A stretch of 64,000 bases of DNA, taken from Apium graveolens. Taxonomy: Eukaryota > Streptophyta > Magnoliopsida > Apiales > Apiaceae. The notes below the pieces were generated by a model, which worked only from the letters and a program-made list of their open reading frames with translations, ran no database searches and was not told the DNA's origin. How positions within the stretch are numbered: position 1 is the stretch's first letter; the number at the start of each line of letters is the position of its first letter. This document shows positions 23,301 through 35,100 of this stretch, piece by piece. The position numbers and the translations under genes are program-made. The stretch covers positions 229,179,739 to 229,243,738 of the forward strand of contig NC_133656.1 in the NCBI RefSeq assembly GCF_009905375.1, in the 5' to 3' direction.

Positions 23301-24900
23301 TTAATTAAAAAACTGAGCTCGAGGAAAGATGAAAGAACACAACATTCTTTATCAACTAAGATTAACTTAAAAAATACTTTAGATCCTCACTTCACCTCTG
23401 TTCTTGCTTTGTTACATACGCAGAAGGCACACAAATGAAACCAAATAATCTAATTATTAGTCAGGTGACCTAAAACTATATCTACAAGGTCAGAAAACTC
23501 TTGGAGATTGAGAGAGTTCAAGATACATAAAAGCAAACAAATTTAACCAAATCCCATTTTTCAAACAGTAATTAAACAGGTTTAGAACAAGTTTAAACAC
23601 ATGGGCATCCATCAAAACACAAGAAACCCTAAAAAACTATAAAGATGAGACCTTTAAAACAACTAAAGACCACCCATATTACAATTAATAGAGAAATATT
23701 AAGATGAGGCTAAAACATGAAATGGGCATGAACCGGAGAGACACAAGAGTTCAATTATAAATTAACAGATATCAAGAAACAGACAGCTAACAAACAAGAA
23801 GAATAATGAACTTAAAAAAAACAGAATTGTAAAATATAAAACACAAGGGAATTTTTAGATAAAGGGAAGCAAAAAATTGGAGAGAGGGAGAGTAATGAAC
23901 TTCTTCAGTGAGGAAGACAGTAGATGAGGAGGTTTGGATTACCTCTGTTTTATGAACTTTTTCAGTAAGGAAGACAGTAGATGAAAATGGAAATGTACCT
24001 TCGAGCCAAAGAGTCTCATCAAATTTAAAATGAGATTTAAGCCCATTTAACTATTTAAGATAATATAGCCTTTTCCCAAAAAAAAGAAGATGATATAGCC
24101 TTTGTACCCGTACGGGAAGCGTAATTTATATTAATTATATATTTTTTTATATTTTTTTATAAAATATTTTTTGTAAGGATTGAAAACAATATTTGCATAC
24201 AATATTTTATTATTAAAGTTTGGTCATTTTAATCAATATTATACTTTTTTCTTAAAATATCTTATTTTTCTAAATTTGAAATCTTCAAATTTTATATGTT
24301 AGTATACTTTAGGCAATGTGACTATATTTTATTATATATAGATAATTTTTTATTTTTCTTGTAAAAATTATAAAATAATATATTGAAATCCCATTCACAT
24401 TTTTTGATAAATAATTTCAAAATTAGTAACATTTTTAATTTTTCTTATCACGGTTATATAAATAATTTATAATTATACTTTTAAAAGAAAAACCAAAGTA
24501 TAACATAATAAATTTTTTACACCAATTTTCAATTTTTTTATGAAATTTTTTAATATTGTAGTAGTATGTTTTTCAAAGTGAATTTCAAATTAATAAAATT
24601 TTGAATTGTATTTGATACAATTAAAAAGTATATTGACTAATCATATATTTAAAAGAAGGCTTTTATTAATTATTACTTATTTTTAAGTAATTTTAATGTC
24701 TAAAAAATATATAGAATATATAGATATTATATTTGTATTATTTTTACATATTTTATCATACTTTAATTTTACCTGCATTTTTACGGATGAAGGTATGTAG
24801 GGTGTCCATATACTTCTTTTCACAGCTTTCGTCATATGCTATTTCTCAAACTTTCTTTAACAATGAATATTATTCTCTTTTGCTATGAAAATTTTATACT
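20375..24900. other. Non-coding part of segment copy 1
   Basis: About 4.5 kb, strongly AT-rich after 24120. Short frames exist but none has coding character that I recognise, and none keeps its frame well in copy 2. Distinct items are a GC-richer block at 20880-20985 and a short internal repeat near 23900-23995 (GAAGACAGTAGATGA twice). Confidence 0.5.
20823..20999. repeat. 177-bp block identical in both segment copies
   Basis: By eye I find no difference between this block and 34165-34341, although neighbouring sequence differs at roughly 6% of sites. The core is GC-richer than its surroundings and contains inverted GGATTC/GAATCC arms around TTCGGTCAACCAAC and a second GGATTC...GGATCC cluster. 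Confidence 0.7.
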
Positions 24901-26144
24901 ATTACAAATTTACGTTGAAGGCCAAAGTGAGTTTGAGGGAACATAAGATTTTTATAACCGAAGCAGATACAATGGCTTTATACATGCTAGTATGCTACAT
25001 ACTGTTGGTCAAATATCAATGAAAAGCCAAAAGCCTCTTGCGTTCATTATTAAAATAGATTAGTAATCTCGCCTATGTTATGATGCTCCTCATTTGACTC
25101 GATATTTGTTGAAGCTCCCGGATGATTTGTTATTATAAAGATTGGAGCAGAGCTTTGTAGTCTGGACTGCTGAACAGGAAAGCAGCTTTGTAAGAGGATA
25201 GAAGACAGGAGATCCTAGAACTGCGTTTATTTGGCTCATTAGAGAGACATCAAGATCTCCGGTGGTGGTATACAAAACAAGAATCTAGTAAATTCAGTTA
25301 AATGAACAGGGGAATTTGGTTCTTCTATAAAAAAGAAATAAACAAAACAAGAAATACATAATCAAAAGTCTAAGGGTTATTAACACAATAGCACTTGAAA
25401 TTTCAGCAAAACTGAGCTTAAATTAATCATTTGAGCTGGTCACCTCTCGTGCTCATAAATAATTAGCTCGAAAGAGGTTGCTTTCAGCAGATACCCGTGG
25501 ATGGACGATGTAAGGTGCATCAAATTGAGGAAGTGTGATTCCTGATATGTGCGCGAGTACATGTAAGAAATATTGAACAATAATGATCATTTTACATCTA
25601 CCAAGCTGAGATAAGTAATGAGCCATAAAGGTGAGCCTCAAGTAATTGATACCTTGAAAACTATCTCGAAACCTGGAGCAGTAACTAGACAATGCTGCAA
25701 CGCATGCCCGGGTGCTCAAGTGTCACCTTCTTTGGCATCTACTCTCTGCAAAATGATGCCAAATGGGGGAACATATTGAAGCCAAATATGACACTTGCAT
25801 CTACAAGAGCCAATCCACAACAAAAGAAGCAATAAGATAGCCCGCCTGTTCAGCATTTTCCTTGTCTAAAATTCCTATGTCATCTAGTCTTAGATTGACA
25901 GAATGAATAATAGATGATCAATACTTACTCTCGCAAGGCATAGATTTTGTTGAATGTATTTGCTTGATGCAGGCCCGTATCCTGCATTAAACGGACTGAC
26001 ATATTCTGTGAACTTAAGCACATTTAGTTTTCTAGAAGCAGTTGAACTTAATACTGTCAATGCATGCACAATACTGAAGCCTTCCGAATAGAAAAGAAAA
26101 CTGAATGAGCTCTGACAAAGTAAGTACATGCCCAAAATTTTCAA
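24901..26144 (-). pseudogene. Fragment of an unidentified intron-bearing gene
   Basis: On the minus strand, about 26076-25930 reads HALTVLSSTASRKLNVLKF and GYGPASSKYIQQNLCLAR and is followed by a good donor (GCGAGA|GTAAGT). A second exon-like stretch near 25733-25650 reads VAALSSYCSRFRDSF and ends at CAAG|GTATCA. Composition and splice signals look like a plant gene, but I do not recognise the family. The fragment is cut at the duplication boundary (26077), and no start or stop can be assigned. Part of it is repeated at 45740-45912. Confidence 0.35.
25081..25300. other. 220-bp segment present in copy 1 but deleted in copy 2
   Basis: Copy 1 reads CCTATGTTA, then 220 bp ending in CAGTTA, then AATGAACAGG. 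Copy 2 at 45621-45640 reads CCTATGTTAAATGAACAGG. GTTA at both ends is the microhomology expected of a slipped or end-joined deletion. Confidence 0.8.
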
Positions 26145-26407
26145 AATTTCGGTAAACCACCGTGAAAGGCACCTTCTTATACTCAGCTAATTTAAGATGT
26201 GAAAATTCCTAGTTGAATATAAAAAATCATAGTTTTCACAGTACAAGTCACTTCTAACCGTGCATGATGACAGGCTGCTCATCATAGAGACAAATAATAT
26301 AACATACATACTTGATATTTTGCCATTCACCATTCAGGAAACTTCTAAAATGAATATTACACATTTAGTATAGCTCAACTCAGGGGTCAGTCACTAACAG
26401 AATGAAA

Positions 26408-26620
26408 GGTTTAACCAAGAAATAGGCACCCTTAGTATAGTCTAAAACTACTAAAAAACCATGTTACCGATCTATGTTCATTATTAAATAGGTTTCACCA
26501 ATAAATATACCAAGGGCGCCCCCTAGTATAGTCTAAAACTACTCAAAAAACCAATCTCTGTTCATTATTAAATGGGTTTCACCAAGAAATATGCCAATGA
26601 TGCCCCTAGTATATATCGGC
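26408..26620. repeat. Local tandem repeat of an ~85-bp unit in copy 2
   Basis: Units containing GGTTTCACCAA, TATGCCAAGGG, TAGTATAGTCTAAAACTACT and TCTGTTCATTATTAAAT recur about three times. Copy 1 (13185-13275) has one unit. Confidence 0.7.
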
Positions 26621-27665
26621 TCATTCATTAAATTGTTAACCTTTTTTCAAAAAAATCCGCATTACCAATCTATGTTGTTGCAACTAAAATATATAACATA
26701 ATATTAAACACATTTAGTGAGAAAGGTCTAGGAAACAATAATTGAAAACCTAATAAATTTAATATGATATTTTTATATTTATTAGTATAAGTGGTCTAAT
26801 ATTTTTCATATTTATTGAGTGAGTTATTGCTACATACTAAAAATATGAACAAAGATTAGGGATCAGTATTTTGGCATTGAAAACCTAACAAAATATGTCT
26901 AATATTTACTAGAAGAGGTAAAAATTTCCCAATTTGGTATTAAAATATTTATGTAAGGTGTTTTTTTGGTTATTATGGGGCTCCTTCTCCAAAATTTGGT
27001 GCTTAAAAACAAAAAGAAACCATAAGAACTATTCATTTATATACCAAAAATAAAAAATTTACAAAATTTCCTAATACATAAATATAAACAAAAATTAAAT
27101 AAAAAAACTAATGTTATGATAACAAATAAAAAATTATGTAATTATAATTATTAATAATTGATTTATAATGTCTGTAGTTTCTTGACTTAAGGTCTTAATA
27201 AAAATATAATGAAATAAATTTAAAATATATTAATATCCTAAAATAGATAAAACATCCATGGCATGGGTTAAACAATGGTATCAGGTTCAATTCATCAATG
27301 TTCACAATAAACTATGAAAAAGATACTTCTGGGACATGGCATAACAATTATAGCTATCTTCCATCTCCCAGAGTTACTTCAAACTTACAATAGACGCAAT
27401 TGATTCATCATTAAAAAAATTTCATGATACTGGAGAATGATATAAACTAGAAACCTTAAAAAGTACTCATTCTAACTGGCCTATTATAAATTCATTAAAA
27501 TAGATATAGCCAACGATAACCCACTCCTAAACACCACAAAAACACCTCCCTAATAACATTTCGTCTGACAATGTATCATAATAGAACTGAATACGGAGGA
27601 AGAGAGAATAAAAGAAAAAAAAAGTGTCCAAGTCATCTCTCGAATATTACAAACCCACCCGAAAC

Positions 27666-30600
27666 TCAACGCCATCCACGATGCCTGCCACCTGACCTTG
27701 CACCGGGACAGCGAGCAAATTGCAGCCTTAAACTAACAGAGTCGCGGTCCTGCTCGTCGAATCTATAACCTGCAAAATTAAGTTTGACTATCTTTTACAC
27801 CTCAAAAGTAGTTGTAATGGTAAACAAGGGCATCAGCAAAATCATGGTCGCTAGATGTGCAATCATCACTTACAAAGCAACAATAGGAACATACAACTTC
27901 CAAAACAAGCTCATGAGAGCAAGTTGCTACTAAAGGCTTCCTCGTACGCCTTGAACAACAATAGGTATATACAACTGCAAATGCTCAAAGCAAAAGAGCC
28001 AACTAGATCATACTATCAGAAGATCTGTATTTCATTGACAACCTAGGCTCCAAACCGTATATCACACAGAAGCCGCACTCTTAAGTTCAGTGACTACCCT
28101 TTGCAGACTTGCTTTGGTAAGTCGTCTTCTCCGGCAAAGGACATTGAAACAGTATTAAACCTTTGGACATGATATCAGTATGCCCATTATTTTGTACCAA
28201 CAGCTGGAGTTAAAATGAAAAGGAAATAGTATCTCAATTCGACGAAGTTCAGTCGATTGCTCATACACACACACACACACTTTTGCAGGAATGGACACGC
28301 GCTCAAGCTTCATCTTCATCAACTAATAAAACATATATGAGCCATACTATCTGATATCAAGTCTAACGTTAAAAGGCAGAATTCTGGTTTGGTAAAATCA
28401 TGGAAAGTTGTTGAATAACTCTCTAAGAAGAACTGGAAATGTTTGTTGTTAACAGTCTTTATTAGTTTGCGACCTAACATGTATCCAGAAAGCACACAAT
28501 ATAACTTAATCCGGGAGACCACTTACCTAACTTGCCATAGGAAAAAAAATGTTAAAATTTGTTTATTTGACAAAGTAGCATTTTTATTATTACGAATTAC
28601 GTAAATGCAGAATGATTTTACAACTGAATCATATTCCTAAAAAAACGTGCGTAATGTTTAACATGCACATTAGTGGCAAACTATTAATTACACTACATAT
28701 TATAAATGCAATGATATAGCTTTTTGAAAACAACTACAGACAGATAACATGTAGCCCAGCTTATTTCAGAAGGCTAGAGAAACATGAATGCATCTATAAT
28801 TAGATATATAATGCACACCCCTACATGTTAATCATTATTTACTATGTTGATACAGAAGTCAGAACGATATTGAAGGGTGTGCTTTTTCACAACCTATGTA
28901 ACTAATTCATGAGAGATAAATGATTGATCATAAATTATTATGAACTTAGGTACAAAATGGCTCAAAGCTGAAGGTATACCGTATATGGACATCAAGCTCA
29001 CCTTGAAGTGCATTCATAGCAGTGGCTGCGTGGGCGGGGCTCAAAAAGTCAACAAAGCAAAGAACCAATGCACTGCCCTTAAACTGCATATATATATATA
29101 TATATAGCCAATAAATCATTAGCAAAGCACACTATCATACATCTAACATGTATGCACGTAACATATATAAACATATCTAAGCACTTACATGTCTTGAATC
29201 CTTGGAAACCAGTCTTACATCTTCATAACCTAAAAAAGGGCGAAATATGTCTGCAATTCGAAGTGAAGGAATACAAACAGAAAGAAAGAACACAAATACG
29301 ATGTGTGCTTTTACAAGCCACAAAGGATACGGGCAACTTCCCTTCGGGAGCAATTTTTGGGTAGACCTTTCACAAATAAGGTCTTACTAGCATCTCGAGG
29401 TAGATTTGTCTCAAGTCGTCCAACTCCCAGTGACTGGCGTTTTGCTACCAGTATGTCTGAGCCTCTAGACCGCATCGTCTGGGGATCATCGATTGGAAAC
29501 CACCAAGTTGCTGGAACACAAGCAAGCATATTAGAACTAAAATACTGTAGTTAAAGCTTATTAACGTAATGTAGAAGCCATAAGTACCCTGCCGCCAAGA
29601 TAACGTTCATCGGATGCTCCAAGAGAGTCCCCATCTCTCATCCCACGGGGTGCTCCTCTTGCATCTTCACGACGACCATAATAGTCGCTTAATTCGTGGC
29701 CACCGAGACCATCTACTGAGCAAGATACCATTATATAAATTAACAAAACAATAATCTTGTATCAACAAAGAACAAATGAGGAGAGAGGTAAGGCTCCTGA
29801 TGAATAATGATTTAAAGAGGCACTAAGAGTCTCTTGGAGTAACATTTTTGTTCTCTCGCAAATATTAATTTAAGAGCCAAGACAGCAAGTCTCTTGGAGA
29901 TGCTTTAAGGAAGTATTAAAAATCTCTCTCTTTTATTCTTAACTAATATGGGCATGGGCCAACTATAATAGGCTTAATAACTTTGAAGGATTTTGAGAAA
30001 GGGATAAATGAATCATGTATATATACATCAAGCATTTTAGTGTTTATCTATAGATTTAAAAGCACAGAGTCCCACGTCACGAACCCATCTACACTTCACG
30101 AAAAAAATAATGTCATATACAAAATCACTGCTACTTCAATTTCCATTCAGAGAGCTTACTCATTCACAGTCTTGCAATAAATATAATGTCTTAAATGCTT
30201 ATATATTGCAACTGTTTAGGTTTATATAGACTGTTACACTACTACTGTTTCAACTTCTTACTCAAAGGTATTTCTCCCGGTACGTCTACTATACTTCGTA
30301 TATTGAGAAAATGACAATCATACATGCTCAAGGAAAAATACCTCAAAAAGATAAAAAAGATAATGAGAAAAGAAAAATTGTGCTATCCTATTTATCGTAA
30401 TATGTATTCGTGCGTGCATATAAATTCACACAACAGTTGTGCATCTCTTCAGCAAAAATGGGCTCAATGATTAGGTCGCATGGTTGCCAAGTCATGGATG
30501 TGATAGATTATTTATATTTACTATATCCAAGTGCATAGATAAACGGGGATAAAACTGATGCATTAAATAAACACATGGTTCCCATTCAGATGTCATTAGT

Positions 30601-32183
30601 TGCAACATTCTTAAAACTGGAGCATAATGCAAGGAACCCAAACAATTTGTCATGTATGTCCAGCTAAAAATGAAAATGAAATGTGTAGACATGTGGAATC
30701 ATGATGTTACTAATTACAATAGATGTCATTAGAAACATATTTTCAAGTATAATAAAAAAGCGACGATAAAAATCATCTACCCCTTTGCATAGTCCATCCA
30801 GCCCAAACTTCAAGATAATCAGTGTGAGATTTCTCAACAGAAAAGGCTCACAGGAATGAGGAAAGCATAGAAATGCAAGTAAAAAAATAAGTTCTTATAT
30901 ATAAAAGGTATCTACTTTGTGCACTCCAAGCTAGCCTGATTAGAAATCAACCTGTCTTACAAGATTCAAGCTTTATATCTGTAACCTCAGGCATGACATT
31001 CTAATAGCTCCTCACAATCTCAGAAAACAGTTCGAAATTATAAAAATCACAATTAAAACCCTTGATATTCTCCATAGAAAAAACAACTCAAAATCGTTAA
31101 ATTCACACCGGTAACCCTAGATTTTTTTACCGTTAGAAAACCTTGTAATTTTTTATAAATAGAACATATAGAAACACATTTAATCAATACAACTTTTGAC
31201 ACAATTTTTGGAAGAAATAATCAGAAAGACCGTACAAACTAGCTAAGTTTTAATTAGATCTCAGTTAAAGACTTAAACATGAAATACCAACACAAAAATC
31301 CTTTGCAATCTTAGGCGACTCAGAACAATATATTCACAATTCAAAAATAAAACTTTATCCTTTTCCCGACTTCAAATGGATCATAATGTTATGAATATGT
31401 ATATATACACACAATCATACGCATATACAAATTCATATAATCTATAGCATATTAGAACACAAACACGACTTAAAAATACAAAACCAAGGTCCAGATATAA
31501 AATACAGCGAAGTTATATCTGTCAAATTGGGAACAGTCAGCATCTGAACAGTTACCCCGGCTTCAACTTTATATCCTTATGGACCCTCAACTAAAGCTAA
31601 AAGATTCAAACTTTTACAGTTCAGAAGCCTGGCCTGAAAAAAACTCCTTCGCCTGTTTGAAACTGAAATTAACCAAAAAAACAGTTCCTTCTCCAACTTC
31701 ATAAAGAACACATAAACATGGGGGACACAAAAAATTATACTGACACAAACAAAGATATAGACAGATAACATATAAATCTAAAGATTCAAACTTTTAGAAT
31801 TACAAAATTCACAATTGAAACCTCTAACCCCTACTTTTTTCCTCCACCTAAAACAAGCTTGAATTTATGTACTTTACATATACACACAGACCTCGACATG
31901 AAGCATAAAGATTCAAAATTTTATAATTAAAAATCAAATATGATTAAAAACAACTCCTCAAAATAAAACGCAGATAAAACAAAAACAATCGAAAAATTCA
32001 ACAGAGATACCCTGGTTTGCTCAGTCATTTGGGGAAAATTGTAAATATAAATGCAATTACATATAAATTTCGATAGAGAGAGACAATGGAGAGTAAGAGG
32101 TTACCAAAGTCGGGGCGAGGGCGCTTTCCGAGGAGAACAGCAGGTTGTCTGGCCTGAGCGCACCTCCAGTAAGCATCACCCAT
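27666..32183 (-). pseudogene. NSR-like RNA-binding protein gene, copy 2 (frameshifted)
   Basis: Exons match copy 1 one for one: 32183-32105, 29715-29588, 29510-29322, 29229-29189, 29083-29002 and 27769-27666. All splice dinucleotides are kept (exon 4 acceptor is TAG). Exon 3 is 189 nt instead of 190 because an A run near its start is one base shorter (AAA for AAAA near 29498), which throws the RRM out of frame. The same RRM segment is missing as in copy 1, so that loss predates the duplication. Substitutions include LPKNC for LPANC and RCPGARSGGRH for RYPGARSGGGH. A 115-bp stretch follows the stop (27549-27663) that copy 1 lacks. It is probably a pseudogene unless an upstream start or splice change rescues it. 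Confidence 0.8.
29086..29106. repeat. Short TA microsatellite at the exon 5 acceptor, copy 2
   Basis: About ten TA units, against ~28 in copy 1 at 15676-15733. Confidence 0.9.
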
Positions 32184-35100
32184 TTCTTCACAACACTCTT
32201 GAAATTTCTAGGTTTTATTTTACCCAAGAGAGAAACAACAATTGACAACATGGGGCAAGGCAGCAACAACTCCCTTTAATATTTGTGCCCAAACTTGGGT
32301 CAGTGGGTCCCTTGTGTCAATGCTCAGCTGGACTGCAGTACTATTTCATTTAGACTTTCATTTTTAAAAAGAAATAGTATTGTTACTGAGTAACATTATA
32401 TATTAGAATTCTCGATATAAAAAAGAAATCATTACTTTCTTTTCTCTTAGATATCTAGGAAGTTTCAACTAGAGTATAATCGTTAAATCATCACTAAATT
32501 AAAATTTATTTTGTGAGTTTCGTGTGGGCTGTAATATCGCTCAATTCTAAATTTTAGAACTCAATATAGAGCAAAAGTAGTAAATCGAACATTTAAAGCC
32601 CAACAAATAGAAAGAAATACAAATTTTTAATTTACTTTAACACAAATTTGATTATACTTTCTCTAATTCTTTCAAATTTAGGTATTGTTTATTTCCTTCA
32701 ATAAAATATAAAACGTGGCTTGAAAATCCAATTCAGCACAAAAAATATTTGATTTGATTAAATTATATATAAAATATTATTAATTTATCTCACTTGTTGC
32801 AATAACACTGTAGACCTACATAATTAAATATAATTACCAGCATCATACAATAAGAATGGGAATGTATTCGATGTATTATAAAAGAATTATAAATCTTAAT
32901 AACATATGCAAAATAAAAAATCTATGGAATTAGGTGTATTCAGTTCAGATTTCATAAGATTATTAGTAATCCATGGATTTCATTGGATTCTGCACACCGT
33001 GGAGTTGGATAGAATCCACATAGATTTAAGCTTAAATTCAATAAAATCTCTTGGATTTGAGTGACACTTCAAAAAGTAAAATGATAGTGATATTTAACAC
33101 CACTTATTTACTATCTTTCGACTTAATTCTACGCTTGATCCTATATTACTCGGGCTTGAATACAAAGTGTCCGGATAACGACACATGTTCGCATTGTCGA
33201 ATTCGGAAATTTTGAAAATTTAGTATATGGGGACACCATGCAAATATTCGTGTGTATTCAATTCAGATTTTATAGCATTTATAACAATCCATTGATTTTG
33301 AATGATTGCCGATGATTTTGGCTAATTTTAATTGTACACGGATTTTAGCGGAGTTGTTTAATAAATCTCGTAAATTTTTGCTGATTTGAGTAGTGATTTC
33401 TACAAATCCATCAGAATCTCTTGGATTTTGCTAAGATTTCTGGAAACAAAATACCATAGTAAATCCATCAAAATCTATAATTTTATAAAATACAAAAAAA
33501 CCATCCATGAACTTTTGAATACCACCATATTTTACTAGATTTTTTACAATCCAAATTGAATACCACTAAATTGACTTTTTAAAATTAAACTGAATACCCC
33601 CAGATTTTAAAAGACTTTTTTCAATCCCTACTGAATACCATTGGATTTTAAAAGATTTTTTAGAATCCAAATTGAATACCCTAAGATTTTCAAAATCCAA
33701 AAAAATCCTTTAAAATCTCAATTGAATACACCCCTCATAATATATAAAGGAAATTGTTAAATAAGCTCCAACTGTAGTTATTTAAGCTGCAGCTTGATAT
33801 GTAAATTACATAATTATCCATCATAGGATGAAGTTTGAATAGTAAAATCATGGGTATATAATTGAGCTTAAATAGTAACACTCAGAGCTTATTTAACAAT
33901 TTCTTATTTAAATTATATAATTTGGTTTCTTTTTAATAGGATTAAAAAATTATCAATTTTATAATTGAAAAGGAAACTAAGCATGCATTATTGAATGTAA
34001 AGTACATGAATAGCTAAAGTATATTTTCTTACACAAGTTAGACTGTACTATATATATACAACTAAAACAGTAATAGTAATCTTGAATTTGAAATGGGTGT
34101 TAGTGGAAGACAACTGTAATTAACTTTTCCTATTTAAAATGAACCTGGACAAAATATAGCCCATAAACATTTATTATACACCACGCAATTTATGCATATA
34201 CAATATATACATATCTAGAAAGCAGGGATTCTTCGGTCAACCAACGAATCCTCGTATCCCCACGCGGCCACGCACCCCCGTCTCGGATATTAGGATTCTT
34301 AAGGATACTCGGATCCTCAAAATTCTCAATTAAAATTCAACTTTTTTAATATTTGTAATATAAACATAAGTGATTTTAGTTTAAATTCTTGTGTTTTATA
34401 TGGTTATAACATGTTTTTGATTCAATTTGCATTAAACTATTAATTTTGTTAATGGATTTCTTCATTCATAACATAAAATTTATATTAAAACATTAACATG
34501 CGTGTTGTATCCCCCAATCTATTGTTTTATTTACTGAATTAATGTATCCCCGCACTACGCAATCGTATCCTTACTTCTTAGATACGTATAAAATACTACA
34601 TTGGTCCACTTTTTTTAATTATCCGCTTCGTAACATCATCATCTATTTCAAAATCTTCTTCATTCCACCTTGTTCTTGCTTCTTTTATATAAATATCTTT
34701 TCTTGCAATCTCTCTTCTGCGAGATGACGACTTTTCCCTGACAACCTTCAAATTTCTCCGGTGACGGAGAAGAAGTGTCGAGGTTTTAAATGCCTAATCC
34801 ATACGGGTTCCGTATATGCAGGCCAGAATTGCCATGTCAAAAGTAAAACATGCATAATCTCAAGTATTTGTTATCTTTTTATGTGTTTTTGTTTCGTTTT
34901 AGGCAAAGAGTTGATTCCCTAAAGTTGTTTATTGGTGATTTAAAGTTGTTTTGGAGCTTAAACAGTGAAGAAATGAAGAGGGCATGGACTTGACACAACT
35001 TGGAGTGAAAAATGCACAAACAATTGGCAAGCAAAATTCAAGTCAACCCAAATTGTTCACGTAACAACAAAATTCTGCCTAGTGAGGGAAGAAGTGTGGA

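Larger units (their letters stand above)
12851..26076. repeat. Segmental tandem duplication, copy 1 (about 13.2 kb)
   Basis: From GAAGCCGTCCGAATAG at 12851 the sequence is collinear with that from 26077 (GAAGCCTTCCGAATAG). Collinearity is visible to about 25590; the matching sequence of copy 2 beyond 45912 is displaced by retroelements. In exon 2 of the resident gene I count 8 differences in 128 bp, and other stretches look alike, so identity is roughly 94%. Copy 1 carries the NSR-like gene with an open frame, a 294-bp insertion at 13704-13997, and an uninterrupted site where copy 2 has Helitrons. Confidence 0.93.
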
